Positions 49,302 through 58,495 of a stretch of DNA of 64,000 nt are shown here, one piece after another. The translations under genes and the position numbers were made by a program. Source of the stretch: WHSW01 sp963729075 (lineage in GTDB: Bacteria; Actinomycetota; Thermoleophilia; Solirubrobacterales; 70-9); NCBI GenBank assembly GCA_963729075.1, contig CAVSMU010000003.1:310001-374000 (forward strand), in the 5' to 3' direction. The stretch's first letter is position 1, and every line of letters starts with the position of its first letter. The notes beneath the pieces were generated by a model. That model saw nothing but the letters and a program-made list of their open reading frames with translations. It had not been told where the DNA came from and did no database searches.

Positions 49302-50138
49302 ATGCGCGTAGCCGCCGTCCAGCTCAACTCGACGAACGACAAGGACCGGAACCTCGAAACCGCGCGCCGGCTGGTTCGCGAGGCGGCCGCCGCAGGCGCC
49401 GAGCTCGTCGCCCTGCCGGAGAAGTGGAACCTGCTCGCGCCGCCCGCCGAGCTCGAGGCCGGCGCAGAGGAGCTCGAGGGCGGGGTCTCGACCGAGGCGG
49501 CTCGCGGCTGGGCCCGCGAGCACGGCATCCACGTCCTCGCGGGAAGCATCGGCGAGCGGGTCGCCGGCGCGGACCGGCTGTTCAACACCTCGGCGCTGAT
49601 CGATCCGTCTGGTGGGCTGATCGCCGTCTACCGCAAGATCCACATGTTCGACGTCGAGGTCGGCGGCGTCACCTACCGCGAGTCCGAGGCCGAGCAGCCC
49701 GGCGACGAGATCGTCACCGCCGCGGCTGGCGCCGTCGAGGTCGGGCTCAGCGTCTGTTACGACCTGCGGTTCCCCGAGCTGTATCGGATCCTCGCGGTCC
49801 GGGGCGCGCGGTTGATCACGGTGCCGTCCGCGTTCACGCTCGCCACCGGCCGCGATCACTGGGAGGTCCTGCTGCGGGCACGCGCGATCGAGAACCAGGC
49901 GTTCGTGCTCGCGCCGAACCAGGTCGGGGAGGCGCCGCCGCACTACGTGTCCTACGGCCGTTCGATGATCGTCGATCCATGGGGGGTCGTGCTCGCCCAG
50001 GCCGCAGACCGCGAGGGGGTGATCGTCGCCGACTTGGATCTCGAGCGCCAGGCGGCGATCCGCGAGTCGCTGCCGTCGCTGGCCAACCGGCGCCCCGCGG
50101 CATACCGCTGGCCGGACCTGTCGGGGGTCGGCTCGTGA
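49302..50138 (+). CDS. Carbon-nitrogen hydrolase (nitrilase superfamily)
   Basis: A 278-residue nitrilase-fold amidase. The catalytic triad is visible: Glu in LVALPEKWNLL (about residue 45), Lys in AVYRKIHMFDV (about 110) and Cys in GLSVCYDLRFPELYR (about 150). The sequence is closest to the Nit/omega-amidase branch (deaminated glutathione or alpha-ketoglutaramate amidases) by the YRKIHMFD and CYDLRFPEL signatures. ATG 49302 is downstream of a perfect operator palindrome. The stop overlaps the TetR start (TGATG), giving a two-gene operon. Confidence 0.92.
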   Translation: MRVAAVQLNSTNDKDRNLETARRLVREAAAAGAELVALPEKWNLLAPPAELEAGAEELEGGVSTEAARGWAREHGIHVLAGSIGERVAGADRLFNTSALIDPSGGLIAVYRKIHMFDVEVGGVTYRESEAEQPGDEIVTAAAGAVEVGLSVCYDLRFPELYRILAVRGARLITVPSAFTLATGRDHWEVLLRARAIENQAFVLAPNQVGEAPPHYVSYGRSMIVDPWGVVLAQAADREGVIVADLDLERQAAIRESLPSLANRRPAAYRWPDLSGVGS

Positions 50139-50755
50139 TGGCGAAGGCGCCCCCGGTGGATCGCCGGCGCCAGATCCTCGATGCCGCGATCCGCGTGTTC
50201 GCCCGGCAGGGCTTTCACGCCTGCCGAGTCTCCGACATCGCGCGGGAGGCGGGGGTCGCCTACGGGCTCGTCTACCACTACTTCAACTCGAAGGACCAGG
50301 TCCTCAACGAGCTCTTCGTCGAGCGCTGGTCGCTGCTGCTGGCGGCGATCGAGGAGGTCGACTCCCGGCCGATCCCGCCGCGGGAGAAGCTCGACGCGGT
50401 CGCCGGCTTCATCATCGACTCCTACCGCCACGACCCGGAGCTCATGAAGGTGATCATCGTCGAGGTGACCCGGGCCGCGAACTCGTTCGGGCGGACCCAC
50501 CTCCCGGAGATCAGCCAGGCCTACGACCTGATCGCGAAGATCGTCCGCGACGCGCAGGCGGCAGGCGATTTTCGCGACGACGTCGATCCGACGTTCGCGT
50601 CGATGTGGTTCTACGGCGCGATCGAGCAGCTGCTCTCCGGCTGGGTGTTCGAGCTGATCCCCGGCGGCGAGCAGGACTTCGAGCGCGCCCGTGTGATGGT
50701 CGTGGACACGATCTGCGGCGGGCTCGAGCAGGGCGCTTCGAACGGCGGCACTTGA
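50138..50755 (+). CDS. TetR-family transcriptional regulator
   Basis: A 205-residue TetR-type repressor. The DNA-binding helix-turn-helix is at residues 25-50 (VSDIAREAGVAYGLVYHYFN, SKDQVLNELF). The C-terminal ligand-binding region (KVIIVEVTRAANSFGRTHLP, FYGAIEQLLSGWVFELIPGG) resembles fatty-acid-responsive members of the family (FadR-like in Gram-positives). It probably represses the operon through the palindrome at 49265-49278. The acyl-CoA dehydrogenase/hydratase operator at 38544 has a different sequence, so this regulator is not an obvious candidate for it. Confidence 0.92.
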   Translation: MAKAPPVDRRRQILDAAIRVFARQGFHACRVSDIAREAGVAYGLVYHYFNSKDQVLNELFVERWSLLLAAIEEVDSRPIPPREKLDAVAGFIIDSYRHDPELMKVIIVEVTRAANSFGRTHLPEISQAYDLIAKIVRDAQAAGDFRDDVDPTFASMWFYGAIEQLLSGWVFELIPGGEQDFERARVMVVDTICGGLEQGASNGGT

Positions 50756-50813
50756 CCCGCGCGCGGGATGGTTTACTGCCCGGGTTGCGCCGGGTAGACG
50801 GCGAACGCATTCG

Positions 50814-50948
50814 ATGAACAACGAGATCGTCAAGCGACTCATGTGGACCGGCCTCGTCGCCGGCGTCGGCGCCCTGGCGAGCGTGGTCTCGATGCGGATC
50901 TCGACGCTCATCTGGCAGCGCGTCTTCGGGGAGGACCCACCCGAGTGA
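50814..50948 (+). CDS. Small DUF4235-like membrane protein (44 aa)
   Basis: A 44-residue protein with one predicted membrane helix (WTGLVAGVGALASVVSM) followed by ISTLIWQRVFGEDPPE, which matches the start and 'F-W-R-x-F/G-xPP' region of DUF4235 proteins. ATG 50814 is 58 bases after the TetR gene. GTGA at its end is also the start of the holin-like gene, so it is translationally coupled and part of the second envelope module. Confidence 0.7.
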   Translation: MNNEIVKRLMWTGLVAGVGALASVVSMRISTLIWQRVFGEDPPE

Positions 50949-51484
50949 GCTACGAACCGCCCCAGCGACCCGAGGAGCAGCGCTCGGTCGGCGAGATGGT
51001 CTTCGACGTCTCGGAGCGGGTCTCGACCCTGATCCGCGACGAGATCGAGCTCGCCAAGGCCGAGATCTCCGAGAAGGTGCAGTGGCTGCTCCGCGGCGGG
51101 GTGGTCGGGATCGTCGCCGGCACGTTCGCCTTCCTCGGCCTGATCCTGCTCATGCACTCGATCGCATGGCTCCTCAACGACCTGTTCTTCGGCGACCACT
51201 TCTGGATCGGGTTCCTGATCGAGGCGGTCGTGTTCTTCGCCACCGCCGCGATCGCCGGCTACGTCGCCTACGACGCGGTGCAGAAGGGCTCGCCGCCGAC
51301 TCCGGATCTCGCGATCGAGGAGGGCAGGCGGATCAAGCAGACGCTCGAGGCCGGGACCACGCCCGCCGCCAAGGAGCCCGTGACGCCTCCGGCCCAGCAG
51401 CCCGTGACGCCCCCGGCCCAGGAGCCTGTGACGCCCTCCAGCCAGCAGCCTGTTACGCCCTCGCCCCAGGAGCCCGCGCCCTGA
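50945..51484 (+). CDS. Holin-like (DUF1469) membrane protein with Pro/Gln repeat tail
   Basis: A 179-residue paralogue of the protein at 17963. An amphipathic N-terminal helix (VSTLIRDEIELAKAEISEKV) precedes two spans (GVVGIVAGTFAFLGLILLMH, and FLIEAVVFFATAAIAGYVAY). The C-terminal tail consists of four 8-residue repeats (PVTPPAQQ, PVTPPAQE, PVTPSSQQ, PVTPSPQE). GTG 50945 overlaps the previous stop, and its own stop overlaps a CTG that could start the DUF3618 gene. Not a phage gene; chromosomal envelope family. Confidence 0.88.
   Translation: MSYEPPQRPEEQRSVGEMVFDVSERVSTLIRDEIELAKAEISEKVQWLLRGGVVGIVAGTFAFLGLILLMHSIAWLLNDLFFGDHFWIGFLIEAVVFFATAAIAGYVAYDAVQKGSPPTPDLAIEEGRRIKQTLEAGTTPAAKEPVTPPAQQPVTPPAQEPVTPSSQQPVTPSPQEPAP
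51377..51472 (+). repeat. 24-bp tandem repeats (PVTPxxQx)
   Basis: Four tandem 24-bp units encode the Pro/Thr/Gln tail of the holin-like protein. The first two differ by only a few bases. Confidence 0.75.
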
Positions 51485-51754
51485 ACAGCGAGCCGGAGAT
51501 CTACAGCGGCGCCGGGGAACCGGTCGCTCAGCCTGCCTCCGGCCCCCCGGGTCGCAGCTCGGCACAGATCCGGGCCGACGTCGAGCGCCAGCGCGAGGAG
51601 CTCTCGCACTCGGTCGAGGCGCTGCGTGGGCGGGTCACCGAGCTCACCGACTGGCGGCGCCAGGTGCGCGAGCACCGCAGCGAGCTGATCATCGGCGCAG
51701 CGGTCCTCGGGTTCGCCGTCGGGGGCCTGATCGCGCTGCGCCGCCGCCGGCTAG
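51481..51754 (+). CDS. DUF3618 family protein (CTG start, 3' end unclear)
   Basis: The reading frame NSEPEIYSGAGEPVAQPASG, SSAQIRADVERQREELSHSV carries the DUF3618 signature, and ELIIGAAVLGFAVGGLIALR is the C-terminal membrane anchor followed by Arg residues. The start coincides with the previous stop as CTGA, so CTG 51481 may be the start codon (or ATG misread). The frame does not end after the anchor: it runs to 52044 across the antisense degV gene. A stop (TAG 51752) lies one base out of frame just after the Arg run, so an indel is suspected. Same family as the frameshifted gene at 18406. Confidence 0.55.
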
Positions 51755-51766
51755 CGCGGAGCCGTA

Positions 51767-52666
51767 CTACCCGGACGGCCGTTCCCAGACCTCGGAGCCG
51801 AGGCCGCCGAAGCCGAGCAGGCCGGGCCCGATGTGCGCGCCGATCACGGGCCCGATCTCCGAGACGAAGACCGGGTCGGAGCCGAAGACCTGACGGCACT
51901 CGTCCACCAACCCGCGAGCGGCGTCGGGATCGTGGATGTGCTGGACGACCCAGGCGCCCGCGCCGTCGTTCTTGCGCTCGTGCGCGAACTCGACCATCCG
52001 CTCGAAAGCGCGCCGGCGGGTGCGGACCCGCTCGATCGGCGTGATCTCCTCCTCCAGCGTGAGGATCGGCTTGATCTGCAATGCCGAGCCGAGTAGGGCC
52101 TGGGCGGCGCCGATTCGCCCGCCCTTGCGCAGGTACTCGAGGGTGTCGATCGCGAACCACATGCGCAGGGTCTCGCGGGCGCGCTCCGCCGCCTGCGCAG
52201 CCTCGGCGCCGTTCGCTCCCGCCGCGGCCGCGCGCGCCGCGATCAGAGCCATCAGCCCCTGGCCGCCGCATCCCGAGCGACTGTCGATCACCTCGATCCG
52301 CTCGCCGCCCTTGCGGTCGTCGATCAGCTTCTGGCGCGCCTGCCGGGCGGAGGTGCAGGTGCCCGAGATTCCGCTCGAGATATGGATGGAGACCACCTCC
52401 TTGCCCGCGGCGAGCAGCGGCTCGTAGACCGAGACGAAATCGCCGACCGAAGGCTGCGAGGTCGTCGCCCCCTGCTCGCTTCGCCGCAGCCGCTCGTAGA
52501 AGTCGTTATAGGCCTCGGCGTGGATCTCGCTCTCGGGCAGCTGTTCGCCGTCGAGGGTGACGTAGAGGCTCACCCGGTGGATCCCGTGCTCGGCGATCAG
52601 CTCCTCGGGCAGATAGGCGGTGGTGTCGGTGACGACCTCGGCGCTCACGCCCACGGTTCTTATCAC
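51767..52666 (-). CDS. DegV family fatty-acid-binding protein
   Basis: A 299-residue DegV/FakB-type protein. The N-terminal VVTDTTAYLPEELIAEHGI, SQPSVGDFVSVYEPL and HISSGISGTCTSARQA surround the fatty-acid carboxylate site (TSQPS and Ser-Gly-Ile-Ser motifs), and the second domain has LEYLRKGGRIGAAQALLGSA. FakB proteins present fatty acids to the kinase FakA for phosphorylation. The ORF can begin at GTG 52666, but the in-frame GTGs at 52654 and 52648 are nearer the conserved VSAEVVTD, so the start is uncertain. It is divergent from the epimerase gene. Confidence 0.9.
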   Translation of the reverse strand: MIRTVGVSAEVVTDTTAYLPEELIAEHGIHRVSLYVTLDGEQLPESEIHAEAYNDFYERLRRSEQGATTSQPSVGDFVSVYEPLLAAGKEVVSIHISSGISGTCTSARQARQKLIDDRKGGERIEVIDSRSGCGGQGLMALIAARAAAAGANGAEAAQAAERARETLRMWFAIDTLEYLRKGGRIGAAQALLGSALQIKPILTLEEEITPIERVRTRRRAFERMVEFAHERKNDGAGAWVVQHIHDPDAARGLVDECRQVFGSDPVFVSEIGPVIGAHIGPGLLGFGGLGSEVWERPSG

Positions 52667-52669
52667 TCG

Positions 52670-52675
52670 TAGGAT
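52670..52675 (+). promoter_or_regulatory. -10 box of the epimerase gene
   Basis: TAGGAT lies 8 bases before ATG 52684, without an RBS. A leaderless start is likely. It overlaps the region upstream of the divergent degV. Confidence 0.45.
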
Positions 52676-52683
52676 CCGCCCGA

Positions 52684-53739
52684 ATGGCGAAGACCCTGGT
52701 CACAGGCGCGAGCGGGTTCCTCGGCTCGCATCTCGCGCACGCGCTCGCCGAGCGCGGCGACGAGCTCCGACTGCTCGCTCGGCGCAGCTCGAATCTCGAC
52801 CCGGTGGGCGGGCTCGAGTTCGAGCGCGCGACCGGCGACGTCACGGACCGCCGCGCGGTCCGGAGGGCCATGGACGGCGTCTCGCGGGTATTTCACGTCG
52901 CCGGGCGAACATCGCTCCGCGCCCGTGATCGCGAGGCGGTGTTCGCCGCCAACCTGCGCGGGGCGCGGATCGTCTTCGAGGAGGCGCTGAACGCGGAGGT
53001 CGAGCGCGTCGTTCACACCTCGACCGTCGGGGCGATCGGGGTCGCGAAGCCGAAGAGCACCGCCGACGAGACGACGCCGTTCGAGATCGGGCACCTCGGA
53101 TTCGCCTACGTCAACTCCAAGCACGAGGCGGAGCTGGAGGCCTTCCGGCTGGCCGCCCACGGCCTCCCGGTGGTGATCGTCAACCCGACCTTCGCGCTCG
53201 GCCCCGACGACCCGACCGGCACGTCGATGGGCCTCGTGCGCCGCTTCATGCTCGGCCGCATCCCCGCCTACGTCGACGGCGCGCTCAACATCGTCGACGT
53301 GCGCGATGTCGCCGCGGGGCACCTGCTCGCGGACGAGAAGGGCGAGGTCGGTGAGCGCTACATCCTCGGCGGGCGCAACTTCACGCTCGACCGCCTGTTT
53401 GCCGACCTGGCACGGATCTCCGGCGTCAGCCCGCCGCCGCTGAAGCTGCCGGGGCCGATCGCGCTCGCGGGCGTGCAGGCCGCGCGGCTGGCGCGGCTGC
53501 CGTTGCCGGTGATCGGCGACGAGGTCCGTTCGGCCACCCTGTGGTGGACGTACCGCAACACGAAGGCGCGGCGCGAGCTCGGCTTTCGGCCGCGCCCGCA
53601 CGAGCAGACGCTCGAGGACGCGGTCGCCTGGCAGCGCGAGCAGCTCGGTGGCCGCGCGCCCGCCGGAGGACCGCAGCGGCTCGCGCTGCGCGCGGCGGGC
53701 CGGCTCGTGCGAGCCGGCGAGCGGCTGGCCGGACGATGA
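52684..53739 (+). CDS. NAD-dependent epimerase/dehydratase family (HpnA-like)
   Basis: A 351-residue extended SDR. The cofactor motif TGASGFLGSHLAHAL is at residues 6-20, the catalytic YVNSKHEAE (YxxxK as YVNSK) near 139-143, and NPTFALGPDD follows. It resembles dihydroflavonol-reductase-like and hopanoid-associated epimerase HpnA proteins (HVAGRTSLRARDREAVFAAN). No hopanoid synthesis genes are in view, so the substrate is uncertain. The Arg/Ala-rich C-terminus is longer than usual. The stop overlaps the next start by four bases. Confidence 0.88.
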   Translation: MAKTLVTGASGFLGSHLAHALAERGDELRLLARRSSNLDPVGGLEFERATGDVTDRRAVRRAMDGVSRVFHVAGRTSLRARDREAVFAANLRGARIVFEEALNAEVERVVHTSTVGAIGVAKPKSTADETTPFEIGHLGFAYVNSKHEAELEAFRLAAHGLPVVIVNPTFALGPDDPTGTSMGLVRRFMLGRIPAYVDGALNIVDVRDVAAGHLLADEKGEVGERYILGGRNFTLDRLFADLARISGVSPPPLKLPGPIALAGVQAARLARLPLPVIGDEVRSATLWWTYRNTKARRELGFRPRPHEQTLEDAVAWQREQLGGRAPAGGPQRLALRAAGRLVRAGERLAGR

Positions 53740-54020
53740 AGCGGGTGCTCTACCGGTGCCCGACGCCCACCAACGTGCTCTGCCCGTGCGGGGCCGTGGC
53801 GCGGCGCCTGCGAAGGCTCGAGCTCGAGCACGCGACGGAGCGGGTGCCCTATCGGCGCACGCGCCGCCCGGAGATCGAGGAGCTCACGCGGCAGCGTCGC
53901 GTGCCCGTGCTGGTGGACGGCGACGAGGTGATCTACGACTCGAAGCGAATCCTGCAGTATCTCGACTGGAAGTACCGCACCCGCAAGCCCGCATCGCAGC
54001 GCGGAGAACCGGATTCCTAG
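53736..54020 (+). CDS. Glutathione-S-transferase N-domain / thioredoxin-fold protein
   Basis: A 94-residue thioredoxin-fold protein that matches only the N-terminal domain of glutathione S-transferases: LYRCPTPTNVLCPCGAVARR, RRVPVLVDGDEVIYDSKRIL (the VPVL cis-proline and the ESxxI-like DSKRI) and QYLDWKY. The usual glutaredoxin CPxC is shifted (CPTPTN, then CPC), so redox activity is uncertain. It is coupled to the epimerase gene and followed by erpA. Many actinobacteria lacking glutathione carry such solitary domains. Confidence 0.82.
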   Translation: MKRVLYRCPTPTNVLCPCGAVARRLRRLELEHATERVPYRRTRRPEIEELTRQRRVPVLVDGDEVIYDSKRILQYLDWKYRTRKPASQRGEPDS

Positions 54021-54042
54021 CCGACGACGCTGAGCGAACCAC

Positions 54043-54048
54043 TATTAT
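54043..54048 (+). promoter_or_regulatory. -10 box of erpA
   Basis: TATTAT, the best consensus -10 in the window, lies 9 bases before ATG 54058. A short or leaderless mRNA is indicated. Confidence 0.5.
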
Positions 54049-54057
54049 CCAAGGCGC

Positions 54058-54426
54058 ATGGAAACTCCTGAGACGGCAGTCAGGGTCACCGACAGGGCCG
54101 CGGAGAAGATCCGCGACCTCGTCGCCGCGAACGAGACCGAGCAGGCGCTGCGGGTCGCGGTGCGCGGCGGCGGTTGCTCCGGGTTCCAGTACGCGCTTGC
54201 CCTGGACGCCGCCAAGGAAGACGACCACGTGTTCGAGCACAACGGCGTCGCGGTGATCGTCGACAAGGTCAGCATGCAGTTCGTCTTCGACTCCGAGGTC
54301 GACTACGTCGACGGCCTCCAGGGGGCCGGGTTCACCGTCAACAACCCGAACGTGGTCGCGGCATGCGGCTGCGGCTCGAGCTTCCAGGTGCGCGAGGACG
54401 CGGCCGAGCAGGCTGCGACCGTCTAG
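54058..54426 (+). CDS. erpA: Iron-sulfur cluster insertion protein (ErpA/IscA family)
   Basis: A 122-residue A-type carrier. Three conserved cysteines are present: GGGCSGFQYAL and the C-terminal ACGCGSSF. These bind and deliver an Fe-S cluster to target enzymes. DYVDGLQGAGFTVNNPN is the usual pre-motif. The gene has its own -10 box (TATTAT). Its target set could include BioB and other cluster enzymes encoded in the window. Which A-type carrier subfamily it is cannot be decided from sequence alone. Confidence 0.92.
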   Translation: METPETAVRVTDRAAEKIRDLVAANETEQALRVAVRGGGCSGFQYALALDAAKEDDHVFEHNGVAVIVDKVSMQFVFDSEVDYVDGLQGAGFTVNNPNVVAACGCGSSFQVREDAAEQAATV

Positions 54427-54432
54427 ACCTCT

Positions 54433-56331
<1,899 letters not shown>

Positions 56332-56611
56332 CCGCGCGGGGGGGCTGCCGGGTCAGGTAGGGGGGAGGGGCCGGCGAGCGGGCGTCCATAACTTCCATCA
56401 GCCGTGGGTTTCGCCCGAGCCATGGGAGTTGAGGTCGCATATCGACCCTAAGTCCCACCGGTCGAGCGAAACGGCCGGCTCGTGCGAGTTATGGTCGGCG
56501 ACGCCGCACGCCGTCCCCTACTCGACGGACCCCGGCGTCATCCAACACGAACGCCGCGGTCCGCACCGCCGCGTTCAGCGGTGAGCGCTGACCGGACGTT
56601 GGTGCGCGTCG
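56332..56611. repeat. Gene-free gap with imperfect inverted repeat
   Basis: This 280-base gap has no convincing ORF. The arm at about 56384-56413 (CCATAACTTCCATCAGCCGT, ending TTTCGCC) returns as an imperfect reverse complement at about 56464-56493 (GAGCGAAACGGCC, then GAGTTATGG). A second internal arm (CATGGGAGTT) lies between. It resembles a REP/MITE-like element or a structured RNA. CCATAACT and AGTTATGG pair perfectly over 8 bp. Confidence 0.45.
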
Positions 56612-57016
56612 CTACTCGACCTGCATCGGCGGGCTCTGCTGCGACCCGCCGGGGAGGATCCGGTGCGCCTCGGGCGCCGCGGTGTCGGCCGGCTGCTCAA
56701 CCCCGAGCAGCTCTGCGAGCTCACCAGACTCGAGCATCTCCTCGACGATGTCGCAGCCGCCGACCAGCTCGCCGTTGACGTAGAGCTGGGGGAAGGTCTG
56801 CCAGTCGTAGAGCTCCGTCGTCACCTCGCGCAGCGGCTGCAGCGCGGGGAGGACGTCGATCGCCCCATACTCGACCCCGACCTGCTCGAGGACGCCGACG
56901 ACGCGCATCGAGAAGCCGCAGCGCGGCATGTCCGGCGTTCCCTTCATGAACAGGAGCACCGGGTTGTCGGCGATCGCCCGCTCGACCTGCTCCTTGAGCT
57001 GTGGATCAGCTGGCAT
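56612..57016 (-). CDS. Monothiol glutaredoxin (Grx4/GrxD type)
   Basis: A 134-residue glutaredoxin with the CGFS active site (MPRCGFSMRVVGVL), KGTPD upstream and WQTFPQLYVNGELVGGCDIV downstream. CGFS glutaredoxins bind a bridging [2Fe-2S] cluster with partner BolA, and the bolA gene lies 29 bases upstream. A Pro/Gln-rich tail of about 25 residues is added. TACCCT lies 6 bases before ATG 57016, so it has its own promoter. Most actinobacteria use mycothiol, so the thiol cofactor is open. Confidence 0.93.
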   Translation of the reverse strand: MPADPQLKEQVERAIADNPVLLFMKGTPDMPRCGFSMRVVGVLEQVGVEYGAIDVLPALQPLREVTTELYDWQTFPQLYVNGELVGGCDIVEEMLESGELAELLGVEQPADTAAPEAHRILPGGSQQSPPMQVE

Positions 57017-57022
57017 GAGCTC

Positions 57023-57028
57023 AGGGTA
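57023..57028 (-). promoter_or_regulatory. -10 box of the glutaredoxin gene
   Basis: TACCCT on the minus strand, 6 bases before ATG 57016, with no RBS. Confidence 0.45.
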
Positions 57029-57045
57029 GCGAAGCGCTCCGCCGC

Positions 57046-57282
57046 TCAGTCCGACCCGAGCACCGTGGTCTCGATCGAGAGCGCGTGGATCGATCCGTCC
57101 TCGAAGCGCTCCCGGACCGCGTTGCGGATCGCGCGGTGCTGGTCGATGCGCTTCATGCTGTCGAACTGTGGGGCGGCGACGATCGCACGCAGGTGGTCCC
57201 CGCCGCCCTCGTCGAGCAGCTCGACCTCCGCGCCGGGCAGCGCCGCCTCGATCATCCGCTTGAGCTCGTCCAGGTCCGCCAC
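57046..57282 (-). CDS. BolA/IbaG family protein
   Basis: A 78-residue BolA-fold protein starting at GTG 57282 (VADLDELKRMIEAALPGAEV). The conserved BolA elements HLRAIVAAPQFDSMKRIDQH and RAIRNAVRERFEDGSIHALS are present; the His of the helix-turn-helix-like segment is a likely cluster ligand shared with glutaredoxin. Transcription is leftward towards the CGFS glutaredoxin, its usual partner. TAGACT lies 7 bases before the start. The longer upstream frame is antisense to the ATPase gene and is not translated in this frame. Confidence 0.9.
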   Translation of the reverse strand: MADLDELKRMIEAALPGAEVELLDEGGGDHLRAIVAAPQFDSMKRIDQHRAIRNAVRERFEDGSIHALSIETTVLGSD

Positions 57283-57289
57283 GGGTTCG

Positions 57290-57295
57290 AGTCTA
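57290..57295 (-). promoter_or_regulatory. -10 box of the bolA gene
   Basis: TAGACT on the minus strand, 7 bases before GTG 57282. It lies next to the palindromes of the divergent ATPase gene. Confidence 0.45.
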
Positions 57296-57299
57296 CACA

Positions 57300-57340
57300 G
57301 TACGGATTGTCCGTACCGCTTGGTACGATATCGCCGTACC
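57300..57340. promoter_or_regulatory. Two tandem palindromes at the ATPase/bolA divergent promoter
   Basis: GTACGG-ATTGT-CCGTAC (57300-57316) and GGTACG-ATATCGC-CGTACC (57322-57340) are perfect inverted repeats sharing the core GTACsG, with centres 23 bp apart. The second covers the likely -10 box TACGAT (57324-57329) and touches GTG 57341. They look like two operator sites for one dimeric repressor. Confidence 0.55.
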
Positions 57341-58480
57341 GTGACCGCGAACCCATTCACGATCGACGCCCCGGTCGAGCCGGCGGAGCTGATCGACCGC
57401 GACCCCGAGGCCGAGTGGCTGCTCGAGCTCGCGGAGGGGGGACACAATTGCAGGCTCTCGGCCCCCCGGCGCTTCGGCAAGACAAGCCTGCTGCGCCGGC
57501 TCGAGCACGAGGCCGACCTGCGCGGCATCGCGACCGTCTACGTCGACTTCTTCGGCGCCCTCACCCTCGACGACGTCGTCACGCGCTTCGAGTTCGCCTA
57601 CGAGCGGGCCCTGCGCGGGCCGCTCGCGCGGTGGTTCGCCGGCCTGCGCCGGCGCTGGCGCCCGACCCTGCGACTCGGCACGCCGGAGGCCGGCGTCGAG
57701 CTGAGCCCGCTCGGCGACGACGACGCGAACCGGGCGCTGATCGAGCTCCTCGACCTGCCGGCGCGGGTGCTCGAGCGCGACGGCCGCCGGACCCTGGCCA
57801 TGTTCGATGAGTTCCAGTCCGTGCTTGCGATCGGGGCCGGCCTGGACGGGTTGATCCGCAGTCGCATCCAGCACCATGGCGCCAACGCAAGTTACGTGTT
57901 CGCCGGATCGCACCCGGGGCTGATGGCTGAGTTGTTCGGCTCGCGCGAGCGCCCGCTCTACGGACAGGCGCGGCCGCTGGTGCTCGAGCCGCTCGCCGAC
58001 GAGGACCTGGCCGAGTTCATCGGCGACCGGTTCGAGCGGTCGGGCAGGGAGGTGGGCGCGGCGCTCGAGCCGCTCCTCGAGCTCACCCGAGGGCACCCGC
58101 AGCGGGCGATGCTGGCCGCGCACCACGTGTGGGAACGGACCGGCTCCCGCAAGGCCGCGGACGAGGCGACCTGGGACGCGGCCTCGGCGGCGATGTTCAC
58201 CGAGCTGGAGGACTCCTTCGAGCGCATCTGGGAGGACCTCTCGGCGAACGAGCGCCGGGCCATGGCGGCAATCGCGTGGGGCGGCCCGAGGGGCGGCGGT
58301 GCGTCGCTCTACGCGAAGTCGACCCTGGAGCGGTTCAGGCTCAGCAAGGGCACCGCCCGCGACGTGCGCGCCGCGCTGCTGCGCCGCGGTGAGATCGAGC
58401 GCGGGGGCAGGCACGGCGTGCAGCTCGTCGACCCGCTGCTCGAGGCGTGGATCGCATCCGGGCGCCGGGCGCGCTGGTAG
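57341..58480 (+). CDS. AAA/P-loop ATPase with winged-helix-like C-terminus
   Basis: A 379-residue ATPase of the archaeal-type 'ATPase_2' kind. Walker A is SAPRRFGKTSLLRRLE at about residues 40-55, Walker B is LAMFDEFQSVL, and sensor 1 lies near YVFAGSHPGLMAELFG. A C-terminal domain (ERRAMAAIAWGGPRGGGASL, LSKGTARDVRAALLRRGEIE) looks like a winged helix. Function is unknown; related proteins occur singly in many genomes and are sometimes suspected mobile or defence genes. GTG 57341 follows the second palindrome at once, so the mRNA is probably leaderless. No partner gene is adjacent. Confidence 0.82.
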   Translation: MTANPFTIDAPVEPAELIDRDPEAEWLLELAEGGHNCRLSAPRRFGKTSLLRRLEHEADLRGIATVYVDFFGALTLDDVVTRFEFAYERALRGPLARWFAGLRRRWRPTLRLGTPEAGVELSPLGDDDANRALIELLDLPARVLERDGRRTLAMFDEFQSVLAIGAGLDGLIRSRIQHHGANASYVFAGSHPGLMAELFGSRERPLYGQARPLVLEPLADEDLAEFIGDRFERSGREVGAALEPLLELTRGHPQRAMLAAHHVWERTGSRKAADEATWDAASAAMFTELEDSFERIWEDLSANERRAMAAIAWGGPRGGGASLYAKSTLERFRLSKGTARDVRAALLRRGEIERGGRHGVQLVDPLLEAWIASGRRARW

Positions 58481-58495
58481 CCGTCGCCGCGGCGC

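Noticed and set aside
57284..57300. GGTTCGAGTC, resembling a tRNA T-loop
   Set aside because: No matching acceptor, D or anticodon stems around it on either strand. It is explained as the bolA upstream region with its -10 box.
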